Of a stretch of 64,000 nt of DNA, positions 10,752 to 23,031 are shown one piece after another (position 1 is the first letter of the stretch; each line of letters starts with the position of its first letter). The notes beneath the pieces are model-generated. The model saw only the letters and a program-made list of their open reading frames with translations. It was not told where the DNA came from and searched no databases. This DNA is from Whitmania pigra (Eukaryota; Annelida; Clitellata; Hirudinida; Haemopidae), in contig JAJTWR010000353.1 of NCBI GenBank assembly GCA_021613335.1, forward strand, positions 378,501 to 442,500. Reading direction: 5' to 3'. The translations under genes were made by a program, and so were the position numbers.

Positions 10752-13700
10752 ATGTATTTCGTGACATTAGCTGTAGTTTCATTGCTTTCAGCGCATTTGG
10801 GAGTGTTTTCCGAATCCGAAGAATGTGATACAAATCCATGTAAACCAGGTAACTAATCCTAAACAACCTTTCATAATTTTTTAAACATTGTGATTTGATA
10901 AGGCGTAACAGTATTTTTTAGATAAAAATTTGCTATTATTTACTTAGTTCCATATTTTTAATGGGTGTGAATCGAGTTTTTTAGAGATAAGATTTATTAT
11001 AAATTTATTTTAAAATTTTTTATTTTTTTGTTTTGTAAAATTATGGTTTTATAAAATATGAAATGAAAGAACAACTTCAATTTTGTCCCTTTAACCTGCT
11101 GTAGTTGTTATTTAATTAATTCTACTTGCTTTGTATTTTGCTTGCATTTATTTTTTAATGAGGACCAGTCTAATAGCAGAAGCATGAGTTTCCTTAAAGC
11201 TGGCCCTTGTAATAATAGTTCAGTTCTGTGGCACCTTAAGCTTGTGTTTTTTTTCTTTCTGTTGCTTAATGTGATTATTGCATTTAATTTAATAAGGCTT
11301 CTCTAAACAAACAAAATTGAATAAAAGATCAAGTGTCATCACATAATGAAGTATTTATTTACAATTTAGTAAGGTTTTTATTATTGGGAGAATATAATTA
11401 TATATAATTTGAATAGTTTCTCATGCCCAAAGATATTATTTTGCTGTAAATAATAATAATAACAATAAAATATTTTATTATATTCGTAATAATAGCAAAT
11501 ATTATTACATAATTATGAAAGTATAATTAGTATATTATTATAATTATATCAATATTTATAATTAATAATCATTTTAAATATATGTTCTACAGGTACATAC
11601 CATAATTGCACAAAATGCGTGGATTGTCCGACAGGTACATTTCATCCAACAAGTTCAGTTAAACCATATTGTGATCCACATACCCCATGCAATGATCGTA
11701 TGTTTTATATTCCTGTGTTTTGTATGCAAATATTGTTCAAAATTTGAGATTTGCGTTGCCCTTGTTCATTACCAGATGAAATCGAAATTGTACCAGGCAA
11801 TACCACTCATGATAGGATCTGTGGCCCTCCAGAAAATAGTATGTTACTATTATTGTTATTACTGAGTATTATTTAAAAAGCAATATTTAATTGTTTGATG
11901 TATTTTGCATTGATTTCTAGGTTATTTTTAAGCAACTAATTTGTTACCTTTCACATAACTTCTTCTGTAACATCAATAACTTGTAAGTTTTCTGGAATTA
12001 AGCATTATTCTAGAGATATAAGTTCATGGAGTAAGCTACATAAATCTACATTTATTTTGATTTTAGTATGGATATTTTCGAAATTACTTTATATTTTATT
12101 GGCTGATTACTTAATTGTGCATTTGACAGACATCCAACAATCTTCTACTTACGTCTATCCAAACGACTCTTACACAAGCTAGTTTTATTTACATTTGTCT
12201 TTTTTATGGTAAATAATATATTTGCATTTGTGTATAGCCAATCTTTTGAGAGCATGCATCTGAATAGAGTATGAAGATCCTTTTAAATTCCTCCACAATG
12301 TCTACATACACTCGTGTTGCAGACTGAGTTGCAAGCATTATGGCCATAGCATTACCACAGCATGAATGAATGCAACTCTTTAAGCCCACCTGCCAATATT
12401 AATATTAATTACACTAAAAGTGTATTAAAACCCAATACATAGTTATGAATATTTGATATTTAAAAAATGTTTGTTTTGTGCTAGCAGCTCCATCAATTAA
12501 AAATGACAGTAAGTACTAACCTATTGTAAGATATCTATAATAATGTTCTGATTTTTAGGTAACATCACTGATGATTTTTTGCCAACCCAATATCATTAAA
12601 AATATTAACTTAAATATAAATTAATGATTAATACATTTACTATAGTTTAAAAGGAAACATTTAATTTTTAAGTAGTGTCTAATTTTAATTAATATCACTG
12701 ATGATCGATCTGATATGTTGCACCTTTTTTGAGTTATGTTCCAAAGTTACCCAGTTTCTTTTTTATTGACTTTCTATAAAAAGCAACTTTCTTAAGGTTG
12801 TTAAACATAACAAGTGAAACAGACTATTTTGCTATTATTGAAAATTATGAATTCTTGTCATGAATGTTTATTGATTATTTGTAGTACCAAATGCAGGTCA
12901 GCTTGCGATAGCAATATGGGTTGGGTTCGCATTGGTAGTCCTGGTTGTTGTGGTGGTGGTCGTAATTATTCTCATATATAAACATTGTAAAAAGTAAGTT
13001 ATTTTATTTTTACACAATATGTTGAATATGTTTGACGTGATCAATATATTGCTTCCCAGGAAAACAGAAATTCTTAGATGTGGGTACAAGTTTGGTTTTC
13101 ATTTAATACTAGCATAAACCATTCAAATTGAACATTTTAATTTAAATTTTTCTATTAAGGTATTGGTATAAATCAAGGATTCCCAACCTTTATTATGTCC
13201 CATACTCCTGTAAAACCTTTAGTATGTTCTCACATTCCCTACAAAAGTAACTTAAGTCAATATATATCTCATAAGAAGAAAAAACAATTTATACTAAATT
13301 TGGTCAACATATTTAACTTAAATTTTAAATGACACAAAAAAAGAAAGAAGACTGTTGTATGAAAGTCAAATACAAACAGAACACACAAATTAAGTTCTTC
13401 GTTCATTGTAAGTGTAAATTAAAAATTAAAAAAAAATTCAAACTAACCTTCAAAATTTTAGAATTTAAATTTGATGACTTTTTTGCTGCTGTTTCTTGGA
13501 TATGATTTTGTCAAAATGTGGTACTTTGTTGCTGATAGCGATCTGCATGTCAGCCTGTGGATTCAGGCGATTTCTTATTTTGTCTTTATTGGCAAAACAG
13601 AACTGAATCCAAACTTGCATAATTATGTTGTCGCGAATGGGATGAGGACCCCTAGTGCTTTTTCACAAAGTCCTGGAAACAAATTCATTGCTAAACACCA

Positions 13701-16700
13701 ATGCTTTCCAAAGTCTTGTTTTCAAATTGCTTTGCAAGAGCATGATTTGTTCACAATTCAATAAGATCTCCCGTCAGCTCTTCATCATCTAACATATTAT
13801 CCATATTGTAAGAATATGGATTCATAATACTTTTTTATTCTGAAATTTTCAATTTTCCAGCTGAAAAACTTAACTATGTACCTTTAGAAAGAGTCATTGT
13901 CTTTTTCTCTGCTGGTTAATTTTCACACCCCTTGAAATTCTATCATGCACCCATGGTTGGGAACCCCTGCTATAAATTATGGAAATCATGGTCAATTGCT
14001 TTTTACTTTGAATGTGTGATAAACAAGATTTGATATTTTAATTACTTTTTTGTCAGGTCAACATGCAGAAGACAATCGTGAAAGTGTTGCGATGATAACT
14101 AAAACGAGTGATTTTTTTCACATCTTAACTTTAAAACTTAAAATTTATGGCTTATAATGTCTTTGCAAATGTTAGTTTTTTGACATGTTATTTACAAATC
14201 AATAGAGCTGCATGACTCTATATAAAACATGCTTCAATGTGTTGCCGTAAAATGTCTTAAACATAATAAATGAAAAATATCCCCAAAAGCAAAGAATTTA
14301 GAAGAGACCCTTCCAACCCATTTGTTATTTAAATATATTTTAAAGATTAAGCAATGTGGCCTAGAATCTCTTTTATAAGTTCTTTATATATTAGTTAAGT
14401 TTATTTCATTTTAAGTTATTAGGCATTCTTAAGTAAACTTTCTAAATTTATGTTTCACTTAGAGGATGAAATGGCAATTGCTGAACAGAATATCAAGACA
14501 CATCGCCCTAGGCTTTGTAAAGACATGGACTCAGACAAGGGACTCTTTTGGGCAGCTCTCAAGGAAGGGAAAAACAGTTTTACTCTTGAGGATCATCAGA
14601 CCTGCTTGAAGGTACAGTGTAACCCACTTATCTAGACCTCAGTTAAGTCGCCAAATCTATTAAGTCGACGTTTTGGAACCTCCAAATTCCCACTTTGTCA
14701 TAGCATTTTCTCATTGGTTACGTCAATTCATTTGTGTCGCTTAACCCGATACACCGTTACTGATTTTGTCTGAGAGGTAATGCTGTAGCCATTCTGGTTT
14801 TTTTTCCTGTTCTGTTTTTTGTTTTAAAAATTTCTGGAAGTGTTAAGAGAGAACTAGAGCTTTAGTCAATAGAGAGAAATGTAGAAAAAAATAATTACAA
14901 AGGTTTGTATCCAGAATAGGCGGTGGTTCTTATTGCAAATTGGTAAATCTCTGCTCTTAGTGGTGCTCAATGTGGTTCACACATGCATTTTGTTGTGTGC
15001 ACCAGTGATGGGCAAATCTCAAATCGAATCTCAATGGTCAAATCTCAAATCATTTGTAAAATGATTCAAATCTCAAATAGATTTTCAAAATTCCAAATCA
15101 AATCAAATCCCAAATGCCCGAATCAAATCAAATCTTCCAAAATTTACTGCTGCCGTAGCTTCGCAAATCTTTTTGTGCAAAACACAATGAAATTAACAGC
15201 CAACATTCATTTATGACATTTTTACAGTTTTATTACCATTTAAAAAAATCATTAAACCCAGTTTACGTTGTTCCTAAAACATGATTGTCCTGAAGAATAT
15301 CCTCATTGTCATCGAAATTTTCATCTGACAAAAATTTTGAAATTTCATCAATGTCATTCAATGGCTCTGAAGCCTCATCACGTTCTCTCATTTCACTTTT
15401 ATCTTCCTTATGATCAAATGCAAACCTGGCAACTTCCTCTGAAAATATTGTGAAGGCTTTAAGCATGTTTCTGGCATTGTCAGTAACAACACATCCAATG
15501 TCAATGCTCTGTATCCCATACTGTATCCCATACTCTGACAGTATTTCCTCAAAAGCTGCACAAATATTTTTTCCTGTATGTTTTGACCCGAAGTGTCTGT
15601 AAGCAACTGTTTTGTTTTCAGCTGAAAGCTTTCGTCAAACTAGTGGAATTTTACTCCTATAATTGGTTAAAATGAACGGCTTTTCGTCCTTTGGCTGTCT
15701 TTAAGAAATTTCGCTAAAATATTGCGCTAAGATATTTCCTGCTATCTAACTAACACGTAACCTACAACAATGTTTATTTAACGAGGATATAGAATTCTTA
15801 AATTTATAACCATTTTTAAAAAATTAAAAATATATAACCATCTTTATTTCAATGATTCGATTTGAAAAAGCAAATCGAATAAAAAAAAGGCGAATCAAAT
15901 CAAAATCGCGGAGGCCAAAATCGAATCCAACAATGTTCAAATCGAATCGCAACCTTGCCTAAATCACGATTTGATTTGCCCATCACTGGTGTGTACTCTC
16001 AGTTGTGAACACACATTATGTTCATAAAGAAATTGCAAGAACATATTAATATACGGTCGACGTATGGATTTTCGGTCATCTCGACGCTTTTTGGCAAATC
16101 CCTAGGCTGGTGACGTAACTGAGTTCGACTGTATTTTCAAAAATATTATTTAATATTTAATTTCAAATTAAATTCTTTTATGTAATTTTACTGAATATTA
16201 CTTCCAGATGACCTCAATGGAAAGAAATGGAAAAATTCTAGATCTAGCCCTAAAGCAAAAACCTAAAATTAAAAGCCTTGTCTATGCCTTAGTTTTGTCA
16301 GAGCAGCCCTCACTGGCTAAACTGATTAGTGAAACCTTGTCCAATGAAGATTTCAAAGAAAAAAGTGACGAGTGGAGTCCTGGAGTGTCCTACAAACAAA
16401 AGCTAACAAACAACAGAGTTTTTATCTTAAAGAACCTTGATTTGAATGAAGAACTTTGGTCTCATATGAGGGAGAAGGATGCATTCAATCTAGAAGATTA
16501 TGAAACATGCAAAGCAAAGGTGTAGATTTATATGATTATTAGATTAAGCCAAAGCATTAAACTGCCTTAACTATAAAGATGATGTTTAATTCATTTTAAG
16601 ACAACAGAATATGAAGGCAAAGATTACATCATAGATATAATGCTGAAAGATGAGCAAAAATATCGAAGTTTCTTGGAAGCACTGAAAAACTCAGAAAATT

Positions 16701-16729
16701 ATCTGCTTGACAAGTTTATGGAAGATTGA
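10752..16729 (+). CDS. TNF-receptor-like membrane protein with two tandem CARD-like domains (single-gene model)
   Basis: Ten exons stay in one frame: 10752-10848, 11593-11697, 11776-11838, 12485-12508, 12885-12993, 13060-13079, 14057-14107, 14463-14611, 16208-16519 and 16601-16729. They total 1059 nt, or 352 residues. Order: signal peptide (MYFVTLAVVSLLSAHLGVFS); a TNFR cysteine-rich region (NPCKPGTYHNCTKCVDCPTG, then GNTTHDRICGP); a membrane helix (about 12908-12982, LAIAIWVGFALVVLVVVV then III-like residues); a short basic stop (YKHCKK); then two CARD-like helical domains (FTLEDHQTCLK ... GKILDLALK and FNLEDYETCKAK ... YIIDIMLKDEQKYRSFLEAL). Both domains are cut by a phase-0 intron at the same place, so they arose by tandem duplication. 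TNFR ectodomain and helix are sure; the CARD assignment is by pattern. The two linking exons (13060-13079 and 14057-14107, weak donor GTGATT) are the weakest part; this could be two adjacent genes. It converges with the aminopeptidase gene. Confidence 0.6.
13166..13977. mobile_element. Non-autonomous hAT element in intron, with 8-bp target duplication
   Basis: The element spans 13174-13969. It starts CAAGGATTCCCAACC and ends GGTTGGGAACCCCTG, which are imperfect inverted repeats of the hAT type. The flanks GTATAAAT (13166-13173) and CTATAAAT (13970-13977) form an 8-bp duplication with one mismatch. A 97-codon open frame inside has no recognisable transposase motif. Confidence 0.82.
14995..15996 (-). 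mobile_element. hAT element with transposase remnant, TIRs and 8-bp duplication
   Basis: The element spans 15003-15988, with ends CAGTGATGGGCAAATC and GATTTGCCCATCACTG that are perfect inverted repeats over 16 bases. The 8-bp flanks GTGTGCAC (14995-15002) and GTGTGTAC (15989-15996) differ at one base. Sub-terminal arrays of CAAATCGAATC-like words fill about 15010-15140 and 15850-15970. Such sub-terminal repeats are transposase binding sites in known hAT elements. Confidence 0.9.
15263..15606 (-). pseudogene. hAT transposase fragment
   Basis: The minus-strand frame reads AFEEILSEYGIQYGIQ, then IDIGCVVTDNARNMLKAF, the conserved TDNxxNMxKAF block of hAT transposases, followed by an acidic tail ending at 15263. 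Only this internal block remains. A 12-bp unit is repeated in tandem, giving GIQYGIQ. Confidence 0.75.
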
Positions 16730-17892
16730 ATACTTAAAAACAACTATCATTGCAACCTTTAGCAATCATTTTTGAGTATGATCTGTTGAATTTGCTATTG
16801 CTGCCTTGCCTTTTTGTGAGCCAGTTTTTGAAATTATTTCATAAAGGCTCTTAAATCTGTTTATTGTCTAAAACAGGCATAAGGCCCTTTTCAACCACAT
16901 AAGAGTGCTGACAAAGTTTACTGTAATTGTCCCATTTAATGGCAAAAATTGCAGTATAAATGTTAAAATGAACCAATGTCTATAAAATTTAATTTAAGGT
17001 GTGAAATTAAAAAGTTGTGATGATTTTAATTACCATGGTTTATCTTTGCAGGTTAGCTAGTCTAAGGATTTATGTTCTTTGTATTTTGTTGGTTGTTGTC
17101 TGCTTTGGCTTATAAACTCATCACTCAGTTGTATGATGTCATCAAGTGCTTCATTAGTAAACTTAGGTTGTGGAAGTATAAGTTGTCACATGGAAATTTG
17201 GTCAACTTTCCTAACTGGCAAGATCTCAAAACCCTGCCAATACTGAGTTTTTACTTGCCTTTGCCAAGAGAATCACCTGGAGTTGTTGCATAAGAATTAC
17301 AGGAAAGATTTCGTGATTTCTCATCCTTTGAACATCACTTTGCATTATTCTCAGCACCATTCACCTTTGATATTGTCAAGGCAGAGGAAATGTTGCAGAT
17401 GGAACTATTAGAGATGCAGTTGGTTAGCAACACAACATGCTAACTAAATTTACTTCAAAAAATTATAATATCAGTGTTTTAGGTTTGGTGGTACCGAAAA
17501 TACCCTATGTGGCCCACGGTGCTATTTGAGTTTGACTAGCCTGGTCTAAAAGGCTGCCATACTTGAGGCCCAAGCTTGCACTGAATAAGTTGCAGCTCCA
17601 TTCTCCTGAATGATTATGAAACCCAAAGCATTTTTCATCTGACATGTACCTGCAGTTCATCATGAGTTCTCCACAGGCCAACTGGAAGTGTTCTCCATCT
17701 TGCATGATGAATTCAAGACAACAAATAATGCATTCTTTTTAATTTTATGATCAAACTAACAGAATTTTTATGTTGTCACCAGAGGAAAGAACCAACAATA
17801 GAAAGTTTAGTTAAAGATAGGCATGTCAATGTATTGGTCCAGAATTTAGATCTATTAGTCAATTTCTCCGAATCAGTCGATATTGAAGTACT
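16730..17892. other. Convergent 3' region with transposase relic
   Basis: This lies between the stop codons of the TNFR-CARD (+) and aminopeptidase (-) genes. It holds the two 3' UTRs and the hAT-type transposase relic at 17050-17440 listed separately. The rest shows no supported gene. Confidence 0.5.
17050..17440 (+). pseudogene. ZBED5/GTF2IRD2-like hAT transposase relic
   Basis: The plus strand encodes FISKLRLWKYKLSHGNLVNF, then, after a stop near 17290, ELQERFRDFSSFEHHFALFS and FTFDIVKAEEMLQMELLEMQ. These blocks occur in this order in the hAT-derived ZBED5/GTF2IRD2/SCAND3-type proteins. The stop codon and missing flanking domains mark it as a dead fragment. Confidence 0.7.
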
Positions 17893-20800
17893 TCAATATG
17901 ATGAAAGGAATGACTTCAGGAGGGGCACATCCCTTTCCAACTGCTCAATGTTAAGCTTGATGCTCTCAAGGCTTTGTTTGATGTTTCGCTCAGCACCTGG
18001 AGCCACATGCTTCTTGAAGAATTCCTGATAATTAGGAGAAAGAAGTTAAAGATAAAATTCAAAAAGGGGAACAACCGTCCAAAATTGGCGCCTCGCAAAT
18101 TACTCTTGTTACTGAAATCATGAAGTGATAAGTATGAAGTGCAAGAAGATTCTTTTTTAATACCTCGACATCATGTGCCATCTCTTGAGTTGCAAAGTCC
18201 TCAGTAGTGTTCTAAAGATGAGTGAAGTAATTAAGAATTAGCATTTTGGGAGCTTGTAGTAAATGCTAATTTAAACTGAAATAACCATATACCTTGATGA
18301 GGTGGGACAACAGATATCCACCTTGGTATCTTTCAGAAAGTTCAGACCATCTGCTCTTCACAAAATTCCAAGCAAGTTCACGACCTTTCACAGATCCCGT
18401 GACACCCACAATGCCAAATATTGTATCCTGTGACCTGACTTCAGGCTTTAGGTGAAAAAGTTACAAGTAGATCATCTCAAGATGATGCACCAAAAATGCT
18501 AAATCAAATTATTAAACATACACCCATAGAAAACTCCAAAACTTTATTGATAAGTTCAGGAGAGGTGACACATCCAAGAGATCTAAGGATTCTGACTTTC
18601 TCTTCTTGGAGATCTGTTGACCTGTAGAGCTGCATCAGCATGATTTTATCAGTGCATCTAAATTTTTAAAAAAATTGGTTCAGGACAATCAAATTACCTT
18701 TAATATGCATTCCATATCCTTCTCAGTCCCATGATACAACACAGTTCCATAGACCTAAGTTGAGAAGCAAAATTGAAATGAAATCAAAGTTGAATGTTGC
18801 AAATGAAAATTGCTTAAAATGCATTACAGCATTTCTCAAATCTCCAGAGAGTTTGTCTATTCCATCACAATGGTTCTTGAATCTCTTCCTTGCTTCTTGC
18901 ACAACTTCTGGATCATCACATTTGCCTAGCCTGCTGATGACCAAGCTCCTGAGCATAGCTGCCAGTGGACCTGAAATACATCCAGTCTCTCAATTAACTA
19001 GATTCTAAATCATGTAAGGACATAGAAGAAAACCTTAGCTTACTAAAAAATATAATTACATTAATAAATATGCAATATATAAATATAATTAATATATATA
19101 TACATAACAAAATCAGTGCCACAAAAATAGGATAAGTTTTTAAAAGTGTGACCAACCCTCACTCTCAGATGCATCCCAGCCTATAGACTTCATAACAGGA
19201 GTGAAAAGCTTCCTAAGGAATGACTTAAATTTATCATAGCAATCTGAGTACTGGTACAGCATTGAGAGGTTTGAGAGATTTGAATTCAAGTCAGTCCACA
19301 CAGTGTAATTTGTTTCATTTTCAAAGGATTCAACCACCTTCAGCACATCAGCAATATTTGTCACTCCTCCACGAGACTGGAATATATAAAATCAAATTCA
19401 ATACTGTTTGAAATTGAAAGCAATTAATTCATCATAATTTACGAGAGCAAAAAGATCATTTTGCAGAGCCAATCTGTCCCTTGGAGGTAGGGTCTTGCTC
19501 TTGATAGAAGGCAACAATTGGTGTAACATATCAGCAGAATAGTCAGTCCTGTAGAAGCCAATTCCTCCAACATTCAACTGAAAAATAATTCACCTTAGGC
19601 AAGTACAGTGAATAAATCTAGTTTAGAGATACTAACTTTTATCCATTCATCAGGCTTTATGTCATTTAATGTGACAATAGTTTGTTTTTTATCAAAGACA
19701 AATTTGTGAATGACAGCAGTAGGGTTTGAAGCAGAGCATATTGAAATTGGGACCATCCAAACATGTCCAGATGCTGTTTAACACCAATGTAACATCATCA
19801 AATCTCTGGCAAATATATACACAGAAATAGTGTGCACATTTTCCAGTGCCATTGTCCTGCATGCAGCTAAATAGCATATGTAGCTAAAATGTGTCTTGTT
19901 CACAACCCAGCTTGAACTGCTATGTAGGTGATTTAACAAAAGCACTTCTGATACCATGCTTAAGGTGGCATACAAATGAAATACAAAATTAAGACTACCA
20001 TCTTTTGAACCATCTGCAACAAATCTTTCTTGTTTCAATGTGAGGGTCCTCAATGTACCTTGAACTTGCTGGCTCACCTGTTACACCGACATACATGAAA
20101 TGTGCATAACACAAAAACATAGCATTAAAACTGTTTCTTAAAATGTCATCACAATTTACCTGAATGACTGGGTAGCCCATCTGCTTGGTCCAAGTTGTCA
20201 TTATCTCACTTATTGGTTTGCCACTGGCCTCAGCAAGAGCAGCCCACAAATCTTCAGTAAAGGTGTTTTTGTATTTGTGTCTAGTCAAGTATAGATTCAT
20301 GCCTTTGCGATAGTCCTTGAAATAAGAATGATCAATCAATATCAGTAAACATTGAAAAAAGTGCAAATAACCATTTTCTAACACTATCTCCTATGTAGTC
20401 ATGAAGCATCCTGATGACTGAGGCTCCCTTGCAATAGGAGATTGAATCAAATATTTCATCAATCTCAGATGGATGACCAACAGCAACCTACCAATAAATT
20501 AAAGGTTATAGATTTGTAGCAAAATTGTCAGACATCTAAATTTTGATTGCAATGAATATGCCAATAATTCACTCTTGCCTCGATTGGGTGACTATTTTTA
20601 AGGGCATCAAGGTTAAGAGCTTCGCTAAAATCCGAACTGGCAAACTGTGTCCAAATGTCAAATTCAGGGAAACAGTGATCCACACACAAGTACTCAATCC
20701 ATGAAGCAAATCCTTCATTTAGCCACAAGTGGGTCCACCATTCCTGTGTTGAAAATATATTCCATTTACAAGACCAGACAATAAGACCACAATAGTATAA

Positions 20801-22559
20801 GAATACACAATGTTTATATTGATATATTCAAATCAGAAAATGCTAATATTTGTAGCCATTGTAAAGATTAGCAAATACCATTGGATAAAATTGTTGCTGC
20901 ATTCTTGTGTTTGACAAGAAGCAATCAAATTATCATCACTGCAGCTAACTTGTTCTGCTGAGATCTTGCATAACAGACAAACATATAATTTTGACACTAA
21001 CAAATACATGACACCATTCAGATCAAGTTATTCCAATTATAACAATAGCAGCCACAATCCCGCTTTATAGAATTCCTATTAGTTAGCTATTAAAAAGCAA
21101 TCAGAGCAAGACCAAAGCATACCTGCAAAAAAATCACTAACCATTGTGACAAGATTTCCAAACCATTGATGGGCAATTTCGTGACCAACAACCAGTGCAA
21201 CTCGCTGCTTAGTCGCAGTACTCGAATTTGATTCATCAATGAGGAGAGCTGTTTCTCTGTATGTCACTAAGCCCCAGTTCTCCATTGCTCCTGTACATTT
21301 AAAAGAATACAAATACTCATTTATGCCACACATAAAAACCTAGTCCCTAAAAAATAACCTGCTGCAAAGTCAGCAATGGCAATCAAGTCCATTTTTGGAA
21401 GAGGATAAGCTACATTAAAATAGTCCTTGTAAAAAGGCAAGGTCTTTGTAGCCACCTTTCAACAAAAAAAAACTATATTTAATAATTATTCATCTTTGCC
21501 ATCATCAGTTAAAAAAACCAACACTGAGGGCAAAAAGTCCCTGTTCTTTTTTGCCTAAAGGAGTGTAAACTCTCACAAGCACACCATCTGAATCTTTGGC
21601 TTCCACAAAGTCATATTCACCAATAACAAAAGCCACCAAATAGGTGGACATGATGGGGCTTCTATCAAAAGATAACACTTTCAACTCAGGATCAGTTTCA
21701 TGAGCACCCTCCTTTTTCACAGGCTTTCAAATATAATGAATGTTCAAAACAACTCTTCAACTCAAAATATAATAAACTGATAAAATAACTTACCATGTTG
21801 GAGAGAGCAACTCTGTCTTTTGGAACAACAAGAGTGATATCAAAAGTTGCTTTTATAGCTGGTTCATCCCAGCAAGGAAATGCTTGTCTAGCATCTGTTG
21901 GCTATTAAAAATAAAAAACAGTTTTATGTAATGAACAACATTTCACTCCACAAAAATATGACCTCAAATTGTGTAACAGCAGCATATTTTTCTTCACCAG
22001 ATGGTGAGGTGTACTTGCTCCTATAAAATCCTTTCAATTTATCATTTAGTTGACCCTTGAAATCAAGGTAAAGGGTTCCTGCTCCAACCTGTTAAAGGTA
22101 AAATAACCCAATAAGTATACAATTAACTCAATGTTGAGACTAGTAACACATGCCTGCAACTCTTCTGGAAATGTCAGAGTAACAGTCTCGTCTTCTTTTG
22201 AATATCCGACATCTATCTGGCTATCAAAAGCTTTTAAAAAAAAATAAATAAATTAGGTTTTTAATGAATAATACAAGCCTTAGATAGAAATACCTTGAGA
22301 AGCAGATCTGAACTTTACAGATGAAATGTCAATTTCTATGCTGTTCAAAACCACGCTTTTGGTCGCTTGATGAGTCTACAAGTCATACGTAAGCGTATAG
22401 CTCTCGCAAAATTTATTGAGAATAATTTGATATAACCTCAACTGATATCTCTGCTGAACCATCAAAAGTGAATTTGTTCAGATCAGGTTTAAATTTAAGA
22501 GCATAATTTACAGGCAAAACATTCTTTGGCAAGCGCTGAAATTCATTCTTGCCCGCCAT
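17893..22559 (-). CDS. NPEPPS: Puromycin-sensitive aminopeptidase (M1 zinc metallopeptidase)
   Basis: Twenty-one exons join to 2589 nt, or 862 residues. Approximate bounds, 5' to 3': 22437-22559, 22294-22375, 22154-22230, 21963-22088, 21794-21901, 21523-21723, 21359-21455, 21142-21290, 20579-20743, 20393-20487, 20160-20315, 19999-20077, 19637-19773, 19443-19577, 19157-19376, 18828-18970, 18698-18754, 18524-18629, 18293-18445, 18164-18211, 17893-18024. The M1 substrate motif GAMENWG opens exon 8. The zinc motif HEIAHQW and the downstream glutamate in [10 protein letters not shown] give the HExxH-x18-E site. The C-terminal part ([38 protein letters not shown]) tracks vertebrate NPEPPS closely. 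The enzyme trims N-terminal residues from cytosolic peptides. An in-frame ATG at 22706 would add 49 hydrophobic/basic residues; the start [11 protein letters not shown] at 22559 fits the family core better. Two introns appear to use GC donors (22153 and 20578). Confidence 0.96.
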
Positions 22560-23031
22560 TTTTGATTTTTTCAGTGAGCACCCAAAATAAAGCCTAAAAC
22601 TATCTATGCTAAAAACCCTCAACGCAGACAAGCTTATGCACGGAAGTCGCCTGCAAACAAAAATCATGATCAATTTTCTAGCGGCATACAAATGAATCTT
22701 TAACACATAGTAATGATTTTCTATAATCCCTACTTTAATAAAAATAAAAACTTAATAAAAGCACATTTATTATTAAATTTATATTTGCAGTTTTGATTGG
22801 TTTATTATTTAATTTTAATGAGTTGATAAAATTAAATGTTATATCTGAAATAAATAAAAATAATTGTTAAATGACAACATTACAACAAATATGTTTTTTC
22901 AATTATTTATTTCTTATTTAAAACTTTGATTAACTTTTGTTTGAACACACTAACTTTTAAATATTGATTCGGCGAGATTTATTTTAGTGGCGGGTTAATT
23001 TTATGTAATAGTTGTAAAGTTGGTCTTCAGC
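22560..23031. promoter_or_regulatory. Shared divergent promoter region of NPEPPS and LSM7
   Basis: Only 472 bp separate the divergent start codons of the aminopeptidase (-) and LSM7 (+). No TATA box is evident near either start. By position this must hold both promoters; the call rests on arrangement alone. Confidence 0.45.

Larger units (their letters stand above)
14613..16133. mobile_element. Probable pogo/Tigger-like (Tc1-mariner) element, hosting a nested hAT
   Basis: The left end TACAGTGTAACCCACTTATC (14613) and the reverse complement of the right end, TACAGTCGAACTCAGTTACG (ending 16133), are imperfect inverted repeats. TA dinucleotides at 14613-14614 and 16132-16133 would be the target duplication. 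No transposase is seen, so it would be non-autonomous. Its left edge overlaps the splice donor of the preceding CARD exon (AAG followed by GTACAG). Confidence 0.5.

Noticed and set aside
13471..13764. 97-codon open frame inside the intronic hAT element
   Set aside because: It lacks hAT transposase or BED finger motifs and lies wholly within a non-autonomous element.
17505..17705. Minus-strand 66-residue open frame with several cysteines, resembling a PAN/apple fragment (NCRYMSDEKCFGFHNHSGEW)
   Set aside because: No start context, splice sites or neighbouring exons were found, and it overlaps a convergent 3' region with a transposase relic; too short to call.
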